Assembly (NCBI RefSeq): GCF_003610805.1
Contig: NZ_RAPF01000004.1
Coordinates: 186,001-250,000, forward strand
Origin: Altericroceibacterium spongiae
GTDB taxonomy: Bacteria > Pseudomonadota > Alphaproteobacteria > Sphingomonadales > Sphingomonadaceae
Direction of reading: 5' to 3'
Length of the DNA: 64,000 nt
A model generated the notes under the pieces. The model was given only the letters and a program-made list of their open reading frames with translations, was not told where the DNA came from and made no database searches. The translations under genes and the position numbers were made by a program. Below, piece by piece: positions 16,396 through 26,194 of this stretch. Numbering within the stretch: the first letter of the stretch is position 1; every line of letters begins with the position of its first letter.

Positions 16396-17489
16396 GTGAA
16401 CATTTCAGGATTGCCATCGTCGGTGCCGGTATGGCCGGGGCCAGTCTTGCCGCCGAATTGTCCGATACGGATTCGGTCCTGCTGCTGGAGGCAGAGGAAC
16501 GACCGGGCTATCATGCCACGGGGCGGTCCGCCGCCTTCTGGACCGAGAGCTATGGCGGTCCGCTGATTCAGCCGCTCACCACCGCTTCCGGGCGCTTTTT
16601 GCGCGATGGCGGCTTTCTCAGGAATCGCGGTGCGCTCACGCTCGCGCGGGCCGATCAGGAAGTCGGGCTGGAGGATTTCGTCCACCGTTTCGCAACGGCT
16701 GGCGTGCAGATCGAATGGACCGACCGCCACCGGGCGGCGGAGATGGTGCCCGGCCTCGACAAACAATGGGCCTTCGGTGCGTTCGAACCCGATTGCAGCG
16801 ATATCGATGTCGCTGCGCTGCATGCGCATTATCTCAAACTGGGCAAGGAGCAGGGCGTCGCTCTGCACTGCCGTTCTCAACTGGTGGCGGCTGAGCGGAC
16901 GGAGCGCGGCTGGACCATCGAAACCGCGGCAGGCGAGCAGTTTACCTGCGAAATTCTCGTCAATGCGGCCGGAGCCTGGGCGGACAAGGTGGCCGATCTT
17001 TGCGGATTGCCGCGTATCGGGGTGGAACCCTATCGCCGCACCATGGTGCAGCTTGCGGTCAATCCTGCTCCTGCGGATGAGCTGCCGCTCACATTCGATC
17101 TCGATGGCAGTTTCTATTTCAAGCCAGAACATGGCAGCTTGTGGCTCAGTCCGCATGACGAAACCACGTCCGAACCCTGTGATGCCGCGCCCGAGGAAAT
17201 GGACGTAGCCGTGGCGATCGACCGGCTCGAACAGGCGGTCAACTGGACTGTCGACCGGGTCGAACATCGCTGGGCGGGTCTGCGCAGCTTCGCGCCCGAC
17301 CGCCTGCCCGTCTATGGTTTCGACCCGGAAGATAAGGCGTTTTTCTGGTTTGCCGGGCAGGGCGGTTTCGGCATTCAGACCGCTCCGGCGGCGGCCCGTC
17401 TCGGCAGCCAGCTGCTGCGCAATAGCGGGCGCGATGCCATGACTATGGGACTGACGCCGGATCTCTATTCACCGGCCCGTTTCCGCTGA
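16392..17489 (+). CDS. FAD-dependent D-amino-acid oxidoreductase family protein (DauA-like)
   Basis: A flavoprotein of the DAO superfamily. The N-terminal dinucleotide fold is GAGMAGASLAAELS (from residue 11), followed by ERPGYHATGRSAAFWTESYGG, which closely follows the flavin-binding segment of D-arginine dehydrogenases. A second conserved region, HRWAGLRSFAPDRLPVYGFDP, precedes the C-terminal flavin motif FFWFAGQGGFGIQTAPAAARL. Length 365 residues, usual for the group. It probably dehydrogenates a D-amino acid or related amine, but the specificity cannot be read from sequence. Translationally coupled to the preceding hydrolase. Confidence 0.85.
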   Translation: MSEHFRIAIVGAGMAGASLAAELSDTDSVLLLEAEERPGYHATGRSAAFWTESYGGPLIQPLTTASGRFLRDGGFLRNRGALTLARADQEVGLEDFVHRFATAGVQIEWTDRHRAAEMVPGLDKQWAFGAFEPDCSDIDVAALHAHYLKLGKEQGVALHCRSQLVAAERTERGWTIETAAGEQFTCEILVNAAGAWADKVADLCGLPRIGVEPYRRTMVQLAVNPAPADELPLTFDLDGSFYFKPEHGSLWLSPHDETTSEPCDAAPEEMDVAVAIDRLEQAVNWTVDRVEHRWAGLRSFAPDRLPVYGFDPEDKAFFWFAGQGGFGIQTAPAAARLGSQLLRNSGRDAMTMGLTPDLYSPARFR

Positions 17490-17497
17490 TGACAATG

Positions 17498-17534
17498 CTC
17501 GCCTGACGGCCTTCTGGCCGGGCTGTCGGGCGAG
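17498..17534. terminator. Inverted repeat between convergent genes, possible terminator
   Basis: CTCGCCTGAC (17498-17507) can pair with GTCGGGCGAG (17525-17534) with one G-T pair, and GGCC/GGCC can pair inside. It lies between the stop of the FAD oxidoreductase and the stop of rnhA on the other strand. No T run follows, so termination is only suggested by position and stem strength. Confidence 0.4.
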
Positions 17535-17556
17535 AAAAACCTGCTTTCAGGGCGTT

Positions 17557-18000
17557 TTAGTCCCCTCGCGCCAGAGCTTCCGCTGCATCGCTGGCGAGCC
17601 GGTCTACCCGCTCGTTCTCTTCATGGCCGTCATGCCCTTTGACCCAGTGCCACTCGATCTTGTGGGCTTTGGCAGCGGCGATCAGCTCATGCCACAGATC
17701 GGCATTGCGCACCGGCTTCTTGCTGGCTGTAATCCAGCCCTTCTTTTTCCATCCGTGGACCCATTTTGTGATCCCGTCGATCACATATTTGCTGTCGGAA
17801 TACAGATCGACTTCGCACGGTTCGATCAGCGCATTGAGGCCCTTGATAACCGCCGTCATTTCCATGCGGTTATTGGTGGTGTCCGGTTCGGCGCCGGACA
17901 GTTCCTTTTCGTGCCGCCCCATGCGCAGGAGCACGCCCCAGCCGCCGGGGCCCGGATTGCCCTTGCAGGCACCGTCGGTGAAAATCTCTACCCGTTTCAT
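17557..18000 (-). CDS. rnhA: Ribonuclease HI
   Basis: It cleaves the RNA strand of RNA-DNA hybrids in replication and R-loop removal. The 147-residue protein has the complete DEDD-type active site: Asp9 in [14 protein letters not shown], Glu47 in [11 protein letters not shown], Asp69 in LYSDSKYV and Asp133 in ENERVDRLA. The basic protrusion of the E. coli enzyme ([21 protein letters not shown]) is present. It is the third gene of an ispH-thrB-rnhA cluster that I recognise as common in Sphingomonadales. Confidence 0.97.
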   Translation of the reverse strand: MKRVEIFTDGACKGNPGPGGWGVLLRMGRHEKELSGAEPDTTNNRMEMTAVIKGLNALIEPCEVDLYSDSKYVIDGITKWVHGWKKKGWITASKKPVRNADLWHELIAAAKAHKIEWHWVKGHDGHEENERVDRLASDAAEALARGD

Positions 18001-18014
18001 GAATGTTCCATGCC

Positions 18015-18995
18015 CTAGCCAGCGGCGGGAGGGAAGGCTCCGGGAAAGGCCTTTGCGCCATTTTGTGCATAGAACTGGAGACGCCGGGCAAAATCCATCG
18101 GGTCCTTACGCGTGACGAGTGCATCGGCCGGTGTGTTGAGCCAGTCATAAGCACGTGTGGCGATAAAACGCATGGCGGCGGCCTGTCCCAAAACGGGCAG
18201 TGCGTCGCGTTCCTCCTCGGTAAGCGGACGGCGCGACTGATAACCTGCAATAAGCGCTGTGGCGATATCCTCGCGGAAAGTGCCGTCCGCCGTGAAGGAC
18301 CATGCTGCATGGGTTACAGCCAGATCATAGGCGGTGAGATCGTTGCAGGCGAAATAGAAATCGATAAGGCCGCGCACTTCGTCGCCCAGCATCAGCACAT
18401 TATCGGGGAACAGATCGGCATGGATCACCGATTGCGGCAGATGATCCGGCCAGTGGACGGCGAGGAAATCCATCCGGTCTGCGACCAGAGCGGGCAGGGC
18501 GGGATCGATACTGGCAAGTCCGTCCTTGCCGCATTGTCCGAAAAGATCGCGCCATGCGGAAAGCCCCATGGAATTGGCGCGGCTCTGCGGGAAGTCCTGT
18601 GCATCGATATGCAGCCCGGCAAGGGCGATGCCGACGGCTTCGGCCTGCGCCGGGGTGGGCGTGTCGATAGAAACGCCGGACAAAAATTCGATCAGCGCCA
18701 CGGCCTTGCCGTCCATCATGCGATAGGGCGCACCGTCGCGATCGTGGATGGTGCGCGGAACCGGGCTGCCTTTGGCTGCCAGATGATCGAGCAGGCCGAG
18801 AAAGAAGGGCAGATCGTCCAGCTCCACCCGATTCTCATACATGGTGAGAATGAAGCGCCCCCCGGTCGTGTCGATCAGCCAGTTGGAATTGGACACCCCT
18901 TCGGCAATGCCTTTGGAGGAGATGACGTCGCCGACATCGTAATGGCTGAGCAGACGCGCGAAATCGTCCGCGGAGAGATGCGTATAGACTGCCAT
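18015..18995 (-). CDS. thrB: Homoserine kinase, type II (choline-kinase fold)
   Basis: It phosphorylates L-homoserine for threonine synthesis. The 326-residue protein belongs to the ThrB form with an aminoglycoside phosphotransferase fold rather than the GHMP form of E. coli. Visible motifs are [22 protein letters not shown] near the N-terminus, the catalytic loop [13 protein letters not shown] and the metal-binding segment [18 protein letters not shown]. It lies between ispH (12 bases upstream) and rnhA. Confidence 0.93.
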   Translation of the reverse strand: MAVYTHLSADDFARLLSHYDVGDVISSKGIAEGVSNSNWLIDTTGGRFILTMYENRVELDDLPFFLGLLDHLAAKGSPVPRTIHDRDGAPYRMMDGKAVALIEFLSGVSIDTPTPAQAEAVGIALAGLHIDAQDFPQSRANSMGLSAWRDLFGQCGKDGLASIDPALPALVADRMDFLAVHWPDHLPQSVIHADLFPDNVLMLGDEVRGLIDFYFACNDLTAYDLAVTHAAWSFTADGTFREDIATALIAGYQSRRPLTEEERDALPVLGQAAAMRFIATRAYDWLNTPADALVTRKDPMDFARRLQFYAQNGAKAFPGAFPPAAG

Positions 18996-19007
18996 GCGGT
19001 TTCCTTC

Positions 19008-19979
19008 TCAGGCGAGCTGACGCGGCAGCTTGAAGACCATTTTTTCCTCGGCCGAAGTCAGTGTATGTTCTTCGACCACGCGCCATTCAGACAGTTTGTC
19101 GACCACTTCGCGGACCAGCTCTTCGGGTGCGGAGGCGCCTGCTGTCAGGCCGACCGTTCCCACGCCTGCGAGCCATTCCTCCTGAATTTCGCTGGCGCGC
19201 TGGATCAGCTTCGCAGAGGTGCCGCAGCGTTCGGCAACTTCCACCAGACGCAGCGAATTGGATGAATTGGGCGCGCCGATGACAAGCACCAGATCGCTGC
19301 CCGGTGCGATGCTTTTGACCGCCGCCTGCCGGTTGGAGGTGGCGTAGCAGATATCTTCCGCCTTGGGGCCGACAATATGCGGGAACCGTTCTTTCAGCGC
19401 ATCGACAATAGCAGCGGTATCGTCCACCGAAAGCGTCGTCTGGGTCAGAAAAGCGAGCGGCTGCTCCGGAGCGAAATCGAGCGTGGCGACATCTTCCAGC
19501 GTTTCTACCAGCGTCATGCCGCCGGGATCGACCTGGCCGAATGTGCCGATCACTTCGGGATGGCCGCGATGGCCGATAAACAGAATATGCCGCCCGGCTT
19601 CGATCTGGCGTTCGGCCTGACGGTGCACTTTGCTGACCAGCGGGCAGGTTGCATCGACATAGGTCAGCTTGCGCGCTTCGGCTTCGGCGGGCACGGATTT
19701 GGGCACACCATGCGCGCTGAATACGACCGGCACATCATCGGGTACCTGATCGAGTTCCTCGACGAAAATCGCACCCTTGGCTTTCAGCGAATCCACGACA
19801 TAGCGATTATGGACGATTTCATGCCGGACATAGACCGGCGCACCGTAGCGTTCGAGCGCCCGTTCGACGATTTCGATAGCCCTGTCCACACCGGCACAAA
19901 ATCCGCGCGGGGCGGCAATCAGGAGCGTAAGGGCTGATTTTTCGCCTTTTGCGGGCGGATTTGGAAAGGGCGCGTTCAT
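19008..19979 (-). CDS. ispH: 4-hydroxy-3-methylbut-2-enyl diphosphate reductase
   Basis: Last enzyme of the MEP isoprenoid pathway; it converts HMBPP to IPP and DMAPP with a [4Fe-4S] cluster. The three cluster cysteines are Cys28 ([11 protein letters not shown]), Cys112 ([11 protein letters not shown]) and Cys211 ([10 protein letters not shown]). Other signatures are [12 protein letters not shown] and the [10 protein letters not shown] segment. Length 323 residues against 316 in E. coli. First gene of the ispH-thrB-rnhA cluster; the divergent neighbour is a lipoprotein gene. Confidence 0.97.
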   Translation of the reverse strand: MNAPFPNPPAKGEKSALTLLIAAPRGFCAGVDRAIEIVERALERYGAPVYVRHEIVHNRYVVDSLKAKGAIFVEELDQVPDDVPVVFSAHGVPKSVPAEAEARKLTYVDATCPLVSKVHRQAERQIEAGRHILFIGHRGHPEVIGTFGQVDPGGMTLVETLEDVATLDFAPEQPLAFLTQTTLSVDDTAAIVDALKERFPHIVGPKAEDICYATSNRQAAVKSIAPGSDLVLVIGAPNSSNSLRLVEVAERCGTSAKLIQRASEIQEEWLAGVGTVGLTAGASAPEELVREVVDKLSEWRVVEEHTLTSAEEKMVFKLPRQLA

Positions 19980-20054
19980 GGGGCTGTCTCTAGCGGTTGT
20001 GAGGCTGCGGCGAAAGGGCTAGGACCGCCGCGACTGCCTTGAAAGGGAATATTG

Positions 20055-20705
20055 ATGAAATTTCGCCATCCTCTCCTGATTGCGACCGTTGCCGCCGCCG
20101 CTCTTGCCGGGTGCCGTTCGGAAGGCGATCTCGTGGTGGAACAAGGGGTGGGCATCACGGCCCTGCGCTCTGTCTGCCCGGCTGTGGGTGTTCCCGATTA
20201 TACGGGCGATGTCACATTGTTCTCACCGGCCGATGCGCGCACCGCCGATGCCATTGACCTTGTGGCGGATATTACCAATGTGCAGTCGCAATGCGACGAT
20301 AGCAGCGATCAGGTCTATGCCACGGCGACTTTCGACGTTTATGCCCGCCGCACCCATACGCAGGGCGCACGCACGGTGGAACTGCCCTATTTCTCCACAG
20401 TGATGCGCGGGTCCAGCGCGGTGGTTGCAAAGCGTGTCGGCACAGTGACGCTGCAATTTGCCGATGGCGAAGCACTCGCCCACACCACGGCGAAGGCGGG
20501 GGCCTATATCGACAAGGCCGAAGCCACTTTGCCCGAGGATATTCGGGAGCGCATTACCCGTAAGCGCAAGGCCGGGGATGCCGATGCGGCGGTCGATCCG
20601 CTGAACGATCCCGAAGTGCGGGCCGCGCTCAACCGCGCCAATTTCGAACTTCTGGTGGGTTTCCAGCTCAGCGAATCGCAGATCGCCTATAACGCCACGA
20701 AATAA
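20055..20705 (+). CDS. Lipoprotein of unknown function
   Basis: The protein starts MKFRHPLLIATVAAAALAGC, a lipoprotein signal peptide with lipobox LAGC at Cys20, so it is probably anchored in the envelope. The ATG at 20055 is preceded by GAAAGGGAA. The 216-residue product has a mostly beta-strand-like body (ITALRSVCPAVGVPDYTGDVTLFSP, DQVYATATFDVYARRTHTQ) and a charged segment near LPEDIRERITRKRKAGD. I recall similar proteins in sphingomonad genomes but know no function. It stands alone between ispH (divergent) and argS. Confidence 0.8.
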   Translation: MKFRHPLLIATVAAAALAGCRSEGDLVVEQGVGITALRSVCPAVGVPDYTGDVTLFSPADARTADAIDLVADITNVQSQCDDSSDQVYATATFDVYARRTHTQGARTVELPYFSTVMRGSSAVVAKRVGTVTLQFADGEALAHTTAKAGAYIDKAEATLPEDIRERITRKRKAGDADAAVDPLNDPEVRAALNRANFELLVGFQLSESQIAYNATK

Positions 20706-20816
20706 GGCGCCGGATACGGCCGGTCAGTCGGCGGAGAAGCTCCGGAAATTCGAAGCATGTAGCGCCGGGCCCTTCTGCGTCTTCCCCAAGCGGCAAATTG
20801 CCGCTAACGGGCGGCC

Positions 20817-22562
20817 ATGTCCGAAACGCAAACTCTCCATGCGGCTTTTGCCGCGAAGATCGATGCAGTGCTCGAAGCGCTGGAAGCCGAAGCCGTTCTG
20901 CCTGCCGGTGTTAGCCGAAGCAATGTGACGGTGGAGCCCCCGCGCGATCCTTCGCATGGTGATCTGGCCACCAATGCGGCCATGGTTCTGGCCAAGCAGG
21001 CGAAGACCAATCCGCGTGCGCTGGCGGAAAAGATCGTGGAGAAACTGTCCGACGATCCGCTGATCGATGCGGCGGAGATCGCCGGGCCGGGTTTCATCAA
21101 TCTGCGACTCGCCAATGCTAACTGGCTGCGCGAGATCGGCACTATCGCCGCATTGAAAGGCGATTATGGCCGCTCCGTGCGCGGAGCAGGCCGGACGGTC
21201 AATGTCGAATATGTTTCGGCCAATCCCACCGGGCCCATGCATATGGGCCATTGCCGCGGCGCGGTGGTGGGCGATGCGCTGGCGGCGCTGCTCGAATATG
21301 CCGGACATACGGTGATCCGCGAATATTACGTCAACGATGCCGGGGCGCAGGTGCAGACGCTCGCCCGTTCGGCGCATCTGCGTTATCGCGAGGCGCTGGG
21401 CGAGGATATCGGCGAAATCCCCGAAGGATTTTATCCGGGCGATTACCTCAAACCGGTCGGGCAGAAACTGGCTGATGAATTCGGCGATGCCTATGTTGCA
21501 GCGCCCGAAAGCGAATGGCTCGGCCTGTTCCGCGAGAAATCGGTCGCAGCGATGATGGATATGATCCGCGCCGACCTCGCCATGCTGGGGATCCATCACA
21601 ATGTCTTTGCTTCGGAAGCCGAATTGCAGGCGGCCGGTAAGCCCGAAGCCGCCGAGAAATGGCTGCGGGCGCATGATCTGGTCTATGACGGTGTGCTCGA
21701 AGCGCCCAAGGGCAAGACCCCCGAAGACTGGGAGCCTGTGGAACTGCCACTGTTCCGCTCCACACGGTTCGGCGACGATCAGGACCGCCCGATCAAAAAG
21801 AGCGACGGCAACTGGACCTATTTCGGCGCCGATCTGGCTTATCACATGCAGAAAGCTGAAAAGGCCGACGAGCTGATCGATATATGGGGTGCCGATCATG
21901 CGGGTACCGTCAAGCGGATCAAGGCTGCCGTGGCTGCCTTGTCCGAGGGCGAAGGCAAACCGATTCCCTTCGATGTGAAGCTGGTCCAGATGGTGCAGCT
22001 TCTGCGCGGCGGCGAACCGGTGAAAATGTCCAAACGCTCGGGCAATTTCATCACCATCGCCGATATGGTGGAAGAAGTGGGCAAGGATGTGGTGCGTTTC
22101 ACCATGCTCACCCGCAAACCCGAAGCGCAGATGGATTTCGATTTCGCCAAAGTGGTGGAAGCGAGCAAAGACAATCCGGTTTTCTATGTGCAATATGCCC
22201 ATGCCCGGATCGCCTCTACCCGGCGCAAGGCGGCGGCGGAAAATATCCATCCTGCAGATGATTCGCTCGACCTGCTGGGCGAAGCGGAACTCGCTCTCGT
22301 GAAGCTGGCCGCGCAATTTCCGCGTCAGGTCGAAGCCGCTGCGCAGGCGCGCGAACCGCATCGCATCGCCTTCTATCTCTACGATCTGGCGGCTGCTTTC
22401 CATGCCTTCTGGAATCTGGGCAATGACGATCCTTCCAAGCGGATTATCTTGTCAGATAAGGTTAATTTGACGCAAAGCAGATTGTTCATGGCGGATCAGA
22501 TCGGGCAGGTTATCCGTAACGGTCTGGCTTTGCTGGGTGTGGAGGCTGTCGAGGAGCTGTGA
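20817..22562 (+). CDS. argS: Arginyl-tRNA synthetase
   Basis: A class Ia synthetase that charges tRNA-Arg. It has the N-terminal additional domain typical of ArgRS (residues 1-130, with the PPRDPSHGDLATNAAMVLAK segment), the HIGH motif as HMGH at 142-145 in SANPTGPMHMGHCRG, the KMSKS-equivalent KMSKRSG at about 403, and the C-terminal DALR anticodon-binding domain ending MADQIGQVIRNGLALLGVEAVEEL. Length 581 residues, normal. First gene of a plus-strand run with the SPOR protein (3 bases apart), nagZ and scpAB. Confidence 0.97.
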   Translation: MSETQTLHAAFAAKIDAVLEALEAEAVLPAGVSRSNVTVEPPRDPSHGDLATNAAMVLAKQAKTNPRALAEKIVEKLSDDPLIDAAEIAGPGFINLRLANANWLREIGTIAALKGDYGRSVRGAGRTVNVEYVSANPTGPMHMGHCRGAVVGDALAALLEYAGHTVIREYYVNDAGAQVQTLARSAHLRYREALGEDIGEIPEGFYPGDYLKPVGQKLADEFGDAYVAAPESEWLGLFREKSVAAMMDMIRADLAMLGIHHNVFASEAELQAAGKPEAAEKWLRAHDLVYDGVLEAPKGKTPEDWEPVELPLFRSTRFGDDQDRPIKKSDGNWTYFGADLAYHMQKAEKADELIDIWGADHAGTVKRIKAAVAALSEGEGKPIPFDVKLVQMVQLLRGGEPVKMSKRSGNFITIADMVEEVGKDVVRFTMLTRKPEAQMDFDFAKVVEASKDNPVFYVQYAHARIASTRRKAAAENIHPADDSLDLLGEAELALVKLAAQFPRQVEAAAQAREPHRIAFYLYDLAAAFHAFWNLGNDDPSKRIILSDKVNLTQSRLFMADQIGQVIRNGLALLGVEAVEEL

Positions 22563-22565
22563 GTC

Positions 22566-23294
22566 ATGAATGCAGGAACGGGCAGTGAGGACAAACGGTC
22601 TTTCGCAAGCGAAGGCCTGATGAATCTCGGCGATCCGGTACGCGATGGCGCGGCTTTTGCCGACGATGAAAGCCTGCCATGGCTGGAAGCGGATGAGGAA
22701 GAGGACGGCACAGGCGTCGATTCTTCACGCATTATCGGTTTCGCACTGGCCGGTTTCCTTATTCTTGCGGTGATTGTCGGCGGCCTCTGGTGGTATTTCA
22801 ATGCCAGCGATGAAACGACTCTGATGCCCGATGGCAGCACGGTTGCGGCACCCGAAGGGCCGTATAAGACAAAGCCCGAGGATCCGGGCGGCATGACATA
22901 TCGCGGCACAGGCGATACCAGCTTTGCAGTCGGCGAAGGCCAGTCGCGCGAAGGCAGGGTCGCCGAAACACCTCTGGAACCGGAGAAAAGCGCACAGGCT
23001 GCACAGGCCGATACCAAGCGCGAAGCGATCGCTCAGCCTGCTGAAAAGGGGCAGAGTCCGGGCGTGGGCGTGCAGGTCGGTGCTTATACCAGCAAAGAGA
23101 GCGCAAGGCAGGGCTGGGTGGAGCTTACAAGACGCTATTCCTCGCTTGACGGGGTGAAGCATCGCATTGTCGAAGGGCAGGCCGATATCGGCCATGTCTT
23201 CCGTTTGCAGGCAGTGGCAGCTACCCGCGCTGAAGCCAAAGCGCTTTGCAATGCGCTGAAGGCACAGGGCGGCGCCTGTCAGGTTAAACGCTAG
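22566..23294 (+). CDS. SPOR-domain inner-membrane protein
   Basis: A bitopic protein with a cytoplasmic acidic N-terminus, one membrane segment (IIGFALAGFLILAVIVGGLWWYF, about residues 57-79), a periplasmic Pro/Glu/Ala-rich linker and a C-terminal SPOR domain (GVGVQVGAYTSKESARQGWVEL to GGACQVKR). SPOR domains bind glycan strands stripped of stem peptides at the division site. The position between argS and nagZ and upstream of scpAB agrees with a role in cell-wall or division functions. The start is 3 bases after the argS stop. It is not a clear FtsN orthologue. Confidence 0.88.
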   Translation: MNAGTGSEDKRSFASEGLMNLGDPVRDGAAFADDESLPWLEADEEEDGTGVDSSRIIGFALAGFLILAVIVGGLWWYFNASDETTLMPDGSTVAAPEGPYKTKPEDPGGMTYRGTGDTSFAVGEGQSREGRVAETPLEPEKSAQAAQADTKREAIAQPAEKGQSPGVGVQVGAYTSKESARQGWVELTRRYSSLDGVKHRIVEGQADIGHVFRLQAVAATRAEAKALCNALKAQGGACQVKR

Positions 23295-23412
23295 GGCTCA
23301 CTGCGTTCAGTCAACCTGCATCGCAGGATGATAATCCAGCGGAATTCGGGAGTGATGACCAGGCATCTCTCCCACCTTGCGCAATGGGTCGATTGCTGCG
23401 AATCTGGCCAGT

Positions 23413-24441
23413 ATGACACCAGCAATTTTCGGCCTGTCCGGCCCTGTTCTTACCGATGATGAACGTGCCTTTTTTCGCGAAAGCGATCCGGCGGGTTATG
23501 TGCTGTTCGGGCGTAATGTTGAAAATCGCACCCGACTGCGAGCGCTGACCGATTCGCTGCGCGATATTCACGGGCGTGAGCGGCTGTTCATTTCGATCGA
23601 TCAGGAAGGGGGGCGTGTCGCCCGGATGAAGCCGCCCGAATGGCGCGCTTTCCCGCCTGCTGCGGTGTTCGACCGGTTATACGATCTGGCTCCGGCCAGC
23701 GCCATCGAAGCGGCGCGAGCCAATGGCCATGCACTGGGGCTCGATCTTGCCGAAGCGGGTATCACAGTGGATTATACGCCGCTGCTCGATGTCCGGCAGG
23801 ATGGCGCGCATGATGTGATCGGAGACCGCGCTCTGGGCCATGATCCTTTGCGTGTGGCGGCGCTGGGACGCGCCGTGCTTCAGGGGCTGGAGCGCGCGGG
23901 TATTGCCGGTTGTATCAAACATATGCCCGGCCATGGCCGGGCCGGGGCGGACAGCCATAAGGAATTGCCCGTCGTGACCGCTTCTGCGCAGGCGCTGGAA
24001 AGCGACCTCGCCGCCTTCCGTCCGCTCGCCGATACGCCGCTGGGGATGACAGCGCATGTCCGCTATACGGCCTGGGACAGTGATAACCCCGCGACACAAT
24101 CTGCGCGCGTGATCGAAGATATCATTCGTGGTTCCATCGGCTTTTCGGGTCTGCTGCTGACCGACGATCTCGATATGCAGGCTCTGTCGGGCACGGTGCC
24201 CGAACGCGCTGTGCGGGCGCTGGAAGCAGGGTGTGAGATTGCGCTGAACTGCTGGGCGAAGATGGACGATATGGAAGGTATTGCTGCGTGCCTTCCGGCA
24301 ATGAGCGATACCGTGCGTGCGAAACTCGATCGCGCGCTGGCTGTGACAGGCGCTGTGGCCGGTAAAGCGGCAGCGGGCGAACAGGCCGATCTGCTGGCGA
24401 AGCGCGATGCTTTGCTCGCTCTGGTGGAGCAAACTGCGTGA
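23413..24441 (+). CDS. nagZ: Beta-N-acetylhexosaminidase NagZ (GH3)
   Basis: A cytoplasmic GH3 enzyme that removes GlcNAc from anhydro-muropeptides in peptidoglycan recycling. Conserved regions are LFISIDQEGGRVARMKPPEWRAFP, the DVIGDRALG loop, IKHMPGHGRAGADSHKELP with the NagZ-specific catalytic histidine loop, and the nucleophile Asp in LLTDDLDMQAL. The ATG at 23413 (MTPAIFGLSGPVL) fits the family start; no strong Shine-Dalgarno is seen. Length 342 residues. The stop overlaps the GTG of scpA, the typical alphaproteobacterial nagZ-scpA-scpB arrangement. Confidence 0.95.
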   Translation: MTPAIFGLSGPVLTDDERAFFRESDPAGYVLFGRNVENRTRLRALTDSLRDIHGRERLFISIDQEGGRVARMKPPEWRAFPPAAVFDRLYDLAPASAIEAARANGHALGLDLAEAGITVDYTPLLDVRQDGAHDVIGDRALGHDPLRVAALGRAVLQGLERAGIAGCIKHMPGHGRAGADSHKELPVVTASAQALESDLAAFRPLADTPLGMTAHVRYTAWDSDNPATQSARVIEDIIRGSIGFSGLLLTDDLDMQALSGTVPERAVRALEAGCEIALNCWAKMDDMEGIAACLPAMSDTVRAKLDRALAVTGAVAGKAAAGEQADLLAKRDALLALVEQTA

Positions 24442-25238
24442 GCGAACCCGGCCGGGCCGAAGATGCGCTGCCAACCGGCTCCGGACACGGCTTCGCCGGT
24501 GAGCCGGGGCAGGCCGGAGATGACAAGCTCTATCTTGAACTCGATGGCTGGGAAGGGCCGCTCGACCTGCTGCTCGATCTTGCGCGGCGGCAAAAGGTCG
24601 ATTTGCGGCGGATTTCGATCCTCGAACTGGTCGATCAGTATCTCGACTATATCGATCAGGCAGAGGCACTGAAGCTGGAACTGGCGGCGGATTATCTCGT
24701 GATGGCGGCCTGGCTGGCTTATCTCAAATCGGCGATGCTGCTGCCCAAGGAAGAGCAGGAAGATCCCAGTCCCGAAGAACTCGCTTTGCGGCTGCAATTG
24801 CGGCTCCAGCGCCTCCATGCGATGCGCGAGGCGGCGGCCCGGCTGATGGCGCGGGACCGGCTGGGGCGCGATGTGTTCGCCCGCGGTGCGCCAGAAGGGC
24901 TGCGCGTTCTGAAACGCAATGCCTGGGATTGCGACTGGTTCACGCTCATCCAGACCTATGGCCAGCTTCGGGCGCGCACGCAGCCCGCTGTGCATATGGT
25001 ACGCGAACGGCCTGTCATGACGCTCGACAGCGCTCTGGAACGTGTCTCTTCGATGCTGGGCGTTACGCTTAAATGGATTGAATTGCGGGAATTTCTGCCG
25101 GTGGATGCCGAAGCGAGACTGCGCAAATCGGCACTGGCTTCCAGTTTCGTCGCCGCGCTCGAGCTCGCCCGGCTGGGCAAGGCGGAGCTGCGGCAGGACA
25201 GCACTTTCGGCCCGCTTCATCTGCGACGGCTCAACTGA
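24438..25238 (+). CDS. scpA: Segregation and condensation protein ScpA
   Basis: The kleisin subunit that bridges the two SMC heads in chromosome condensation. The 266-residue protein carries the ScpA core from LYLELDGWEGPLDLLLDLARRQKVDLRRISILELVDQY to the C-terminal winged helix (TFGPLHLRR). The first 30 residues are Gly/Glu/Pro-rich and not conserved. The GTG start overlaps the nagZ stop (GTGA), and the stop TGA overlaps the scpB ATG. No smc gene is present in the window. Confidence 0.95.
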   Translation: MSEPGRAEDALPTGSGHGFAGEPGQAGDDKLYLELDGWEGPLDLLLDLARRQKVDLRRISILELVDQYLDYIDQAEALKLELAADYLVMAAWLAYLKSAMLLPKEEQEDPSPEELALRLQLRLQRLHAMREAAARLMARDRLGRDVFARGAPEGLRVLKRNAWDCDWFTLIQTYGQLRARTQPAVHMVRERPVMTLDSALERVSSMLGVTLKWIELREFLPVDAEARLRKSALASSFVAALELARLGKAELRQDSTFGPLHLRRLN

Positions 25239-25891
25239 TGAGCGAGGGGGGCGAACCAGATGATCTGGCGCGGGCGGTGGAAGCGATCCTGTTCGCGGCA
25301 GAAGAGCCCATGTCCGCCGATTCGATTGCGACCCATCTCAACGGTGCGGATGTGCGGCCCGCTCTGCGTGCCTTGCAGGCCCATTATGCACCGCGCGGTG
25401 TGCAGCTTGTCGAGCTGGGGAGGCGCTGGCAGTTCCGCACAGCCGCCGATCTCGCTCATCTCCTGCGGCCCGAGCGTGAGCAGGTTCGCCGCTTGTCGCG
25501 CGCGGCCACTGAGGTGCTGGCGATTGTCGCTTATCATGAGCCGGTCAGCCGTGCGGAGATCGAAAATATTCGCGGTGTGCAAACGGCCAAGGGCACACTC
25601 GACGTGCTGATGGAAGCGGGCTGGGTGCGGATCGCGGGGCGACGTGAAGTGCCGGGGCGCCCGGTCATCTATGCCACGACGCCCGATTTTCTTACCCATT
25701 TCGGCCTTTCCAGCCGCCGCGATCTTCCCGGAATCGATGAATTGAAGGCTGCCGGACTGCTCGATCCGGTCGAAGATGCTTATGACGCCCTGATGGGTGA
25801 GAGCGGCGAAAAGGCCGATATGTCGGACAATTCGAGCGATTCCGATGATGAGGCGCGGTCTGTGCTGGAAAAACCCGAAGAGAGCGAGTAG
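25238..25891 (+). CDS. scpB: Segregation and condensation protein ScpB
   Basis: The kite subunit that binds ScpA in the SMC complex. It shows two winged-helix domains (AVEAILFAAEEPMSADSIATHL, and LSRAATEVLAIVAYHEPVSRAEIENIRGV with YATTPDFLTHFGL). The C-terminal 40 residues are acidic and serine-rich. Length 217 residues. Translationally coupled to scpA and followed after 30 bases by tatA. Confidence 0.95.
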   Translation: MSEGGEPDDLARAVEAILFAAEEPMSADSIATHLNGADVRPALRALQAHYAPRGVQLVELGRRWQFRTAADLAHLLRPEREQVRRLSRAATEVLAIVAYHEPVSRAEIENIRGVQTAKGTLDVLMEAGWVRIAGRREVPGRPVIYATTPDFLTHFGLSSRRDLPGIDELKAAGLLDPVEDAYDALMGESGEKADMSDNSSDSDDEARSVLEKPEESE

Positions 25892-25921
25892 ACAGGGGTT
25901 TAACGCAATTGGAGTTTTCCT

Positions 25922-26173
25922 GTGAATATCGGACCGTTTCAGATCCTGATTGTCGCACTCGTCATTCTCGTGCTGTTCGGCCGCGGCCGGATATCCGAAA
26001 TGATGGGCGATTTCGGCAAAGGCGTGAAAAGCTTCCGCCAGGGCCTCAGTGAAGAGGAAAAAGCTGCTTCTTCCGAATCGAAACCGGCCCAGATTGAAGG
26101 GCCCTCGCATGAAGCCAAGCCTGCTTCCGAAGCTGCTTCCGAGCCGAAACCGGCCGACAAGACCACCCATTGA
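25922..26173 (+). CDS. tatA: Twin-arginine translocase subunit TatA
   Basis: The pore-forming subunit of the Tat export system. The 83-residue protein has a short N-terminal membrane helix (FQILIVALVILVLFGRG) with the conserved hinge and Phe-Gly, an amphipathic helix (GRISEMMGDFGKGVKSFRQGL) and a polar tail rich in Lys, Pro, Glu and Ser. The start is GTG, preceded by TTGGAGT. First of the tatABC genes. Confidence 0.96.
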   Translation: MNIGPFQILIVALVILVLFGRGRISEMMGDFGKGVKSFRQGLSEEEKAASSESKPAQIEGPSHEAKPASEAASEPKPADKTTH

Positions 26174-26194
26174 TCTGCTGATCGAGCGCCGCCC

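Noticed and set aside
20724-22403. 559-codon open frame antisense to argS
   Set aside because: argS is complete and the antisense product shows no domain or signal.
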